Assembly: GCA_944380625.1 (NCBI GenBank)
Contig: CALWIE010000146.1
Span: forward strand, 1 to 10,289
DNA from: an uncultured Clostridia bacterium
Lineage (GTDB): Bacteria; Bacillota_A; Clostridia; Oscillospirales; Acutalibacteraceae
Direction of reading: 5' to 3'
DNA length: 10,289 bases
Part shown: positions 6,391 to 10,289 of the stretch, piece by piece
Position numbering within the stretch: the first letter of the stretch is position 1
Layout: the number at the start of each line of letters is the position of its first letter
The notes under the pieces: model-generated
Told to the model about the DNA's origin: nothing
The model's database searches: none
What the model saw: only the letters and a program-made list of their open reading frames with translations
Made by a program: the position numbers and the translations under genes

Positions 6391-7257
6391 ATGCCTGCCT
6401 GTTTGACCCACTACTACTTCGCCCAAAATGTCCTAGAACAGCTGCCGGACAAAGAGGACCTGGATCCCTGCGCCTTTGCCTGGGGGGCCCAGGGACCGGA
6501 CTTTTTCTTCTGCCACCGGTTTTTGCCCTTCCAAAGGGGGCGTTCCCTCCAGGACTTTGGGACTCGCCTCCACGAGGAGCGCCCCTCAAAGGTGCTGGGC
6601 GCCCTGCGGGACTTTCTCAAAAGGCACCCTGGAAAAGTCTACCGCTCCTACGTGATGGGCTTTGTCTGCCACTACGCCCTGGATTCCACCGCCCACCCCT
6701 ACGTCAACGGGAGGGCCCGGGAACTGCTTCGGCAATTCCCCCGGGAGACGCCGGGCACCCTTCACGGGGAGATTGAGGCTGCCTTAGACGCCATCATCCT
6801 CCGCTTTGAGACGGGCAAGCTCCCCTCGGAAGTGCAGCTAAAGCACATGTTCCCCCAAAACGAGGCGGTGCAGCGGCAGATCGCCCGGCTGTACCAGGAG
6901 GTCCTCGCCGCGCTGTACGGGGAAAGCCTCTCCGAGGAGCTGATCTTCCAAGCCACCCGGGACGCCCATTTTATCTTCTCTTTGGTAAATGACCGAACCG
7001 GCCTGAAAAAGCGGTTTTTGGACCGGCTGGAAAAACGGGGGCCCCACGTGCTCTCCAGCCACTTTGTGCCCCTCACCGAAAGGGAAGACATAGACTTCGC
7101 CAATGTGGGAAACGAGCCCTGGGGGCCAGAGGGGGAGCGTTCCCGGCAGAGCTTTTTTGAGCTGTACGGGGAGGCCCAGGGGCTGGCAGGGGAGATCCTC
7201 CGGCGTTTTGAGGAGGGGGACCTTGCCGCCCTCACGAAAGAGCGCCCCTTTGGCTGA
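6391..7257 (+). CDS. Zinc-dependent phospholipase C-family protein, cytosolic form
   Basis: Predicted 288-residue helical protein resembling the zinc-dependent phospholipase C family (PF00882-like). Candidate metal ligands follow the family order: H7 in LTHYYFA, D37 in GAQGPDFF, H61, the block GFVCHYALDSTAHPYVN with H94, D98 and H102, and then H125/E127 with D133 (LHGEIEAALDA). Unlike secreted clostridial alpha-toxin it has no signal peptide, and I see no C-terminal lipid-binding C2-like domain, so it is probably intracellular and its substrate is unknown. The start is clear: AAGGAGGA (6377-6384) lies six bases before ATG 6391. It follows the pseudouridine synthase by 13 bases and ends the operon; the terminator downstream is better oriented for rpmB on the other strand. 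Family assignment is good, enzymatic activity unproven. Confidence 0.85.
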   Translation: MPACLTHYYFAQNVLEQLPDKEDLDPCAFAWGAQGPDFFFCHRFLPFQRGRSLQDFGTRLHEERPSKVLGALRDFLKRHPGKVYRSYVMGFVCHYALDSTAHPYVNGRARELLRQFPRETPGTLHGEIEAALDAIILRFETGKLPSEVQLKHMFPQNEAVQRQIARLYQEVLAALYGESLSEELIFQATRDAHFIFSLVNDRTGLKKRFLDRLEKRGPHVLSSHFVPLTEREDIDFANVGNEPWGPEGERSRQSFFELYGEAQGLAGEILRRFEEGDLAALTKERPFG

Positions 7258-7277
7258 GCCCTTAAAAAATGAAAAAA

Positions 7278-7327
7278 GCCGAGAAAAAGGGCCATTCCCT
7301 TTGGGGAATGGCCCTAGCTTTCTCAGC
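7278..7327 (-). terminator. rpmB: Intrinsic terminator of rpmB in the convergent gap
   Basis: A perfect 11-bp stem, GGGCCATTCCC (7289-7299) with GGGAATGGCCC (7304-7314) and a 4-base loop, is extended by a second helix (7278-7286 with 7319-7327) across a small internal loop. Read on the minus strand, the inner stem is followed by TTTTT and the outer stem by TTTTTT, both good T-tracts. On the plus strand no T-run follows, so termination of the upstream operon here would be weak or of another type. Confidence 0.9.
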
Positions 7328-7348
7328 CGTGAATATCCGGCGCCCAGC

Positions 7349-7537
7349 TTACACAGCCCGGGTCACTTTGCCGGAACGCAAGCAACGGGTGCAGGCGTAC
7401 ACGCGCTTGGGGGTCCCATTGACAACCGCCTTCACGCGCTTGATGTTGGGCTTCCAGGTCCGGTTAGAACGCCGGTGGGAGTGGGAAACCTTGATGCCAA
7501 AGGACACGTCCTTGCCGCAGAAATCACATTTTGCCAT
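7349..7537 (-). CDS. rpmB: 50S ribosomal protein L28 (zinc-ribbon type)
   Basis: Predicted 62-residue large-subunit ribosomal protein. It begins MAKCDFCGKDVSFGIKVSHS, then RRSNRTWKPNIKRVKA (22-37) and ends with RVYACTRCLRSGKVTRAV. Cysteines at 4, 7, 49 and 52 form two CxxC pairs, so this is the C+ form of L28 that binds zinc; some bacteria keep a cysteine-free copy for zinc limitation, and none is in this window. AAGGAGG (complement of 7545-7551) lies seven bases before the start. The gene stands alone on the minus strand, with its own promoter upstream and a strong terminator downstream, and is convergent with the phospholipase C-like gene and divergent from the M50 protease gene. Confidence 0.98.
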   Translation of the reverse strand: MAKCDFCGKDVSFGIKVSHSHRRSNRTWKPNIKRVKAVVNGTPKRVYACTRCLRSGKVTRAV

Positions 7538-7586
7538 AACTGCACCTCCTTAAAAGCGAGATAACTCCAAATTTGCAACGATAAGA

Positions 7587-7615
7587 ATTATAGCAGGTTT
7601 CCCCGGGAAATGCAA
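7587..7615 (-). promoter_or_regulatory. rpmB: rpmB promoter (sigma-A, extended -10, A-tract)
   Basis: On the minus strand: -35 TTGCAT (7615-7610), 17-base spacer, perfect -10 TATAAT (7592-7587) preceded by TGC, an extended -10. Eight consecutive A residues (complement of 7617-7624) directly upstream of the -35 could act as an UP element. The expected 5' leader is about 40 bases. The spacer contains a TTTCCCC-GGGAAA palindrome. Confidence 0.85.
7598..7610. promoter_or_regulatory. Palindromic candidate operator in the rpmB promoter spacer
   Basis: TTTCCCCGGGAAA is a 13-base near-perfect palindrome lying between the -35 and -10 boxes of rpmB. It matches the 12-base palindrome at 7639-7650 in the opposite promoter and has the same position relative to its boxes. 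The binding protein is unknown. Confidence 0.5.
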
Positions 7616-7632
7616 GTTTTTTTTCAAAGGAA

Positions 7633-7661
7633 TTGCAGTTTCCCGGGAAATAGGGTATAAT
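7633..7661 (+). promoter_or_regulatory. Promoter of the M50 protease-scpAB operon
   Basis: -35-like TTGCAG (7633-7638), 17-base spacer and perfect -10 TATAAT (7656-7661). The predicted start is near 7668, giving a leader of under 20 bases that is almost only the ribosome-binding site AAAAGGAGGT (7671-7680). The two divergent -35 boxes are only 17 bases apart, so polymerase binding at the two promoters may interfere. Confidence 0.85.
7639..7650. promoter_or_regulatory. Palindromic candidate operator in the M50 promoter spacer
   Basis: TTTCCCGGGAAA is a perfect 12-base palindrome inside the -35/-10 spacer, the same placement as its partner at 7598-7610. The centres are about 40 bases apart, close to four helical turns, which would allow cooperative binding. 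No known regulator box (CIRCE, CtsR, LexA, cre) matches it. Confidence 0.5.
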
Positions 7662-7685
7662 CCAATTTGAAAAAGGAGGTATCCT

Positions 7686-8381
7686 ATGCTTTTTGATGTG
7701 ATCCAAAGCCTGGCCGCGGGCCGGCATGTGGATGTCTGGGCCGTTTTGGCCCAGGTGATTTCCGTGGTGTTTGTGATCCTGTGCATCCTGCCGCTGCACG
7801 AGTTTGCCCACGGGTGGGTGGCCAATAAGCTGGGGGACCCCACCGCCAAGCTGGAGGGGCGCCTCACCTTTAATCCCCTGGCCAGCGTGGACCCGGTGGG
7901 CGCGGTGGCCCTGATCCTCTTTGGCTTTGGGTGGGCCAAACCTGTGCCGGTGGACAGCCGCTATTTCAAAAAGCCCCGGCGGGACATGGCGATCACCGCC
8001 CTGGCTGGGCCTGTCTCCAACTTGCTGGCGGCCTTGGTGGGGGCCTTCCTGGTAGCCCTTATGGCTGCCTTCGCCCCCTATAACGGCTTTACCCAGTTTT
8101 TATACAATGTCTTCTACTACTATGTGGTGGTGAATATCTCCCTGGCGGTGTTCAACCTCATCCCCATGCCGCCCCTGGACGGCTCCCGGATCGTGGCCGC
8201 CTTCCTCAGCAGTCGGGCCCTCTACACCTATTACCGGTATCAGAACGTGTTCGTCATGGCCATGTTCCTTTTGATGTTCTCAGGGGCCCTGTCCGGCCCC
8301 CTGTACACAGCCCAGAGCTTTTTTGCCCGGATCATCTTCTCTCTGGCGGAGGCGCCCTTCCGGCTGTTTGGGGTGCTGTGA
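7686..8381 (+). CDS. M50-family site-2-protease-like intramembrane metalloprotease
   Basis: Predicted 231-residue multi-pass membrane protease. The zinc motif HEFAH (38-42, H38/E39/H42) lies in the first long hydrophobic segment (about 18-37), and the second active-site motif NLIPMPPLDGSR (157-168) supplies the third ligand, D165. Further hydrophobic segments fall at about 70-83, 103-130, 137-158 and 184-205. No PDZ domain is present. This compact form is common beside scpAB in Clostridia and differs from RseP, which has PDZ domains, and from SpoIVFB, which has a CBS domain. The substrate is unknown. The start is well defined by AAAAGGAGGT five bases upstream. The next gene, scpA, begins three bases after its stop, so the two share a transcript. 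Annotation in relatives is usually just site-2 protease family protein. Confidence 0.93.
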   Translation: MLFDVIQSLAAGRHVDVWAVLAQVISVVFVILCILPLHEFAHGWVANKLGDPTAKLEGRLTFNPLASVDPVGAVALILFGFGWAKPVPVDSRYFKKPRRDMAITALAGPVSNLLAALVGAFLVALMAAFAPYNGFTQFLYNVFYYYVVVNISLAVFNLIPMPPLDGSRIVAAFLSSRALYTYYRYQNVFVMAMFLLMFSGALSGPLYTAQSFFARIIFSLAEAPFRLFGVL

Positions 8382-8384
8382 CCT

Positions 8385-9098
8385 ATGGAAAAGCTCCAAT
8401 ACCACCTGGAGGTGTTCGAGGGGCCTTTGGACCTGCTGCTCTCCTTGATCGCCAAAAATAAATTGGATATTTACGACATCCCCATCGCGGACCTTTTGGA
8501 CCAGTACATGGAGCAGATCGACCAGATGCAGGCGGCGGATATGGACGTGGCCAGCGACTTTCTGGAAATGGCCGCCCGGCTGGTGCAGATCAAAGCCGCG
8601 TCCCTGCTGCCCCGCCAGGAGGACGAGGAGGATCCCCGGGCCGAGCTGACGGGCCAGCTTTTGGAGTACGAGCAGTGCAAGCGGGCGGCGGCCCAACTGG
8701 GGGGGCGGTGCTCCTTTGACCTGCTGGTGCGCCCTCCGGAGCCCTTGCCTGTAGACGCCACTTACAAAAGGATCCACGACCCCGTGGAGATCGCCCAGGC
8801 CCTTTCGGCAGCCTGGGGCAAAGGAAAAAGCCTTCTGCCTCCCAAGCCGGAGAGTTTTTCGGCCCTGGTCTCCCGGAAGATCGTCTCGGTTGCCTCCCAG
8901 GCGGTGGCCATCCTCCGCCAGCTGTGGGGAAAAAAGTCGATCTCCTACCGGGAGCTCTTTCTCTCTAAGCGCGGGCGTTCCCAGCGGGTGGCCGCCTTCC
9001 TGGCTGTGCTGGAGCTGGTGAAAAACAAGCGCCTGCGCATTGAGGGGGATGGGGATGGCAGCGTGGTAAAATTGATGGACTGGGGGAAAAGACACTGA
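8385..9098 (+). CDS. scpA: Segregation and condensation protein A
   Basis: Predicted 237-residue kleisin that bridges the SMC heads and binds ScpB in the bacterial condensin that organises and segregates the chromosome. The N-terminus EVFEGPLDLLLSLIAKNKLDIYDIPIADLLDQY is diagnostic, followed by the helix ASDFLEMAARLVQIKAASLLPR. An acidic linker (DEEDPRAEL), a variable middle, and the C-terminal winged-helix segment (KSISYRELFLSKRGRSQRVAAFLAVLELVKNKRLRI) complete the family pattern. Length is normal. ATG 8385 follows the M50 stop by three bases; only a weak GGGGTG is seen upstream, so coupling to the preceding gene is likely. scpB follows. Confidence 0.97.
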   Translation: MEKLQYHLEVFEGPLDLLLSLIAKNKLDIYDIPIADLLDQYMEQIDQMQAADMDVASDFLEMAARLVQIKAASLLPRQEDEEDPRAELTGQLLEYEQCKRAAAQLGGRCSFDLLVRPPEPLPVDATYKRIHDPVEIAQALSAAWGKGKSLLPPKPESFSALVSRKIVSVASQAVAILRQLWGKKSISYRELFLSKRGRSQRVAAFLAVLELVKNKRLRIEGDGDGSVVKLMDWGKRH

Positions 9099-9112
9099 AT
9101 CAGCAAGAGCTT

Positions 9113-9640
9113 ATGGGCAAGACGGAGGCTATCCTCTTTGCGGGGGGCGAGCCTGTCTCCCTGGACCGGGTGGCCCAGGTGCTAGGCGTGCGGACCCCGG
9201 CGATCGAAGGGGCTGTCTCTGCCCTGCAAGAAAAATACAACACCCCGGAAAGCGGCATCCACCTGCTCCGCTTGGGGGAGACCGCACAGTTTTGCACGAA
9301 CCCCGCCTACGCCCAGCCGGTGCGGGAGGCGTTGGACTTGAAGCGGAGCACGCCCCTGTCCCAGGCGGCCATGGAGGTTTTGGCGGTGATCGCCTACAAC
9401 CAGCCGGCCACCAAGGCCTTTGTGGAGCAGGTGCGGGGAGTGGACTGCTCCGGCGTCATCAGCAGCCTGATGCAAAAAGGCCTTTTAGAGGAACGGGGCC
9501 GGCTGGAACTGCCGGGCCGCCCGCTGCTGTATGGCACCACCGAGACGTTTTTGCGCTGTTTTCAGCTCTCCTCCCTGGACGAGCTTCCTCCCCCTCCCGG
9601 AAATGAGGAAGAGGGGACTCCTCCCAGCGAGGAGGCGTAG
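9113..9640 (+). CDS. scpB: Segregation and condensation protein B
   Basis: Predicted 175-residue partner of ScpA in the SMC-ScpAB complex; it dimerises and contacts the kleisin. Two winged-helix domains are visible: EAILFAGGEPVSLDRVAQVLGV near the start and LSQAAMEVLAVIAYNQPATKAFVEQVRGVDCSGVISSLMQKGLLEERGRLELPGRPLLYGTT in the second half, then FLRCFQLSSLDELP and an acidic Pro-rich tail. The start is uncertain: ATG 9113 has only a poor ribosome-binding site. The frame continues upstream with family-like residues LNQQEL to a CTG at 9095 that overlaps the scpA stop as CTGA. Most ScpB proteins have a few more residues before the EAILF block, so this earlier non-standard start is worth noting; ATG 9113 is kept as the conservative choice. 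Confidence 0.95.
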   Translation: MGKTEAILFAGGEPVSLDRVAQVLGVRTPAIEGAVSALQEKYNTPESGIHLLRLGETAQFCTNPAYAQPVREALDLKRSTPLSQAAMEVLAVIAYNQPATKAFVEQVRGVDCSGVISSLMQKGLLEERGRLELPGRPLLYGTTETFLRCFQLSSLDELPPPPGNEEEGTPPSEEA

Positions 9641-9669
9641 CCCATTTTTTTGGAAAGGCCGTGTGACCC

Positions 9670-10289
9670 ATGGTGGCGATTTGGATTATAGGGGCGGTGC
9701 TGTTGCTGGCGGCCTTTCTGCTGCTCGCGCCCGTCTCCTTAGATGTCTCCTTCCGGGGCTCTTTTTCCGGGCAGGCCCGCTACCTGTTTTTCAAATTTCC
9801 CCTTGCCGGGAGCCGGGAAGAGGAGGCGCCCCCCGGGCAGGAGGACATCCCCAGGGAAGCGGAGGCCCCGTCAGAAGGGCTTTTAAAAAAGCTTCGGGCC
9901 CTGCTCCGGCGGGAGGGACTGGAGGGCTTTTTGCAGTCCCTCAAAGAGCTGGCCCAGGCGGTGAAGGACTCTTCCGGTGGGCTCTTACGGCACACCCGCC
10001 TGAAAAGCTTCGACCTTTACATCCGCCTGGCAGGCAGGGAGGACGCCGCCGCGGCCGCTGTCCTCTACGGCCAGGTCTGCGCGGTAGTTTACGCCTGCTG
10101 CGGCGCCCTGTTCCACTGGCGGCCGGGAAAGAGGCGGCGGGTGAGCGTGGACCTGGATTACCAAGGGGAAGAGCACCAAGTGGTTTTTTCTGGCAAAGCT
10201 TCCATCCGGCTGTTGTTTTTGCTGAAAGAAGGGATTATACTAATCTGGAAGGCGCTTCCTTTTTTCAAAAAGCTTCGTTTGAACCAAAC
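9670..10289 (+). CDS. DUF2953 domain-containing protein, 3' end beyond window
   Basis: The frame is open from ATG 9670 to the window edge, at least 206 residues, so the gene is partial. The N-terminus is a hydrophobic anchor (about residues 3-23, IWIIGAVLLLAAFLLLAPV). A charged low-complexity stretch (about 47-70) follows, and then the conserved DUF2953 core DLYIRLAGREDAAAAAVLYGQV with the following hydrophobic ACCGALFHW. A basic patch, RPGKRRRVSVDLDY, comes next and a second hydrophobic region (LLFLLKEGIILIW). A GGAAAGG (9652-9658) lies about 11 bases upstream. It follows scpB by 29 bases. In Bacillus the related ytfI sits next to ytfJ (gerW), a spore germination gene, and a GerW/YtfJ-type gene is the expected next neighbour here (inference). 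Molecular function is unknown. Confidence 0.85.
   Translation, partial: MVAIWIIGAVLLLAAFLLLAPVSLDVSFRGSFSGQARYLFFKFPLAGSREEEAPPGQEDIPREAEAPSEGLLKKLRALLRREGLEGFLQSLKELAQAVKDSSGGLLRHTRLKSFDLYIRLAGREDAAAAAVLYGQVCAVVYACCGALFHWRPGKRRRVSVDLDYQGEEHQVVFSGKASIRLLFLLKEGIILIWKALPFFKKLRLNQ

Noticed and set aside
1..10289. Search for CRISPR arrays, insertion sequences, tRNA genes, attachment sites or a defence/biosynthetic cluster.
   Set aside because: No direct-repeat arrays, transposase-like proteins or tRNA-like cloverleafs were seen; the genes are core functions with uniform composition.

Overview
The window reads as chromosomal DNA of a high-GC, endospore-forming Clostridia bacterium, most like the Oscillospiraceae (Flavonifractor/Oscillibacter-like). 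This rests on spoIIIA sporulation genes, strong AGGAGG-type ribosome-binding sites, near-consensus sigma-A promoters and the gene order; the genus is inference. It is dense core genome. I see no mobile element, CRISPR array, tRNA or rRNA, and no defence or biosynthetic cluster.

Layout. (1) 5-1635: the end of the spoIIIA operon, spoIIIAF, spoIIIAG and spoIIIAH, which build the mother-cell half of the channel to the forespore. (2) 1636-1837: a 202-base gap with an extended -10 promoter, a strongly structured transcribed stretch and an intrinsic terminator just before nusB. It is either a free-standing small RNA, possibly 6S-like, or a nusB attenuator. (3) 1838-7257: a tightly packed, mostly overlapping operon: nusB, a divergent TsaD/Kae1-family paralog, xseA, xseB, ispA, an RluA/RluD-type pseudouridine synthase and a cytosolic zinc-dependent phospholipase C-like protein. 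(4) 7278-7537 on the minus strand: rpmB for a zinc-ribbon ribosomal protein L28, with its own promoter and a strong terminator. (5) 7686 to the end: an M50 site-2-protease-like membrane protein, scpA, scpB, and the start of a DUF2953 protein that runs off the window.

How the genes work together. Regions 1 and 5 serve sporulation and chromosome/membrane functions: the SpoIIIA channel, the ScpAB condensin subunits, an intramembrane protease and a DUF2953 protein. Region 3 is housekeeping: rRNA transcription antitermination, DNA repair nuclease, isoprenoid synthesis and RNA modification, apparently co-translated through ATGA and longer overlaps.

The most interesting signals are regulatory. The divergent rpmB and M50 promoters carry near-identical TTTCCC(C)GGGAAA palindromes inside both -35/-10 spacers, which looks like a shared operator. 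The nusB leader can form mutually exclusive antiterminator and terminator helices. No wholly new multi-gene system is evident.
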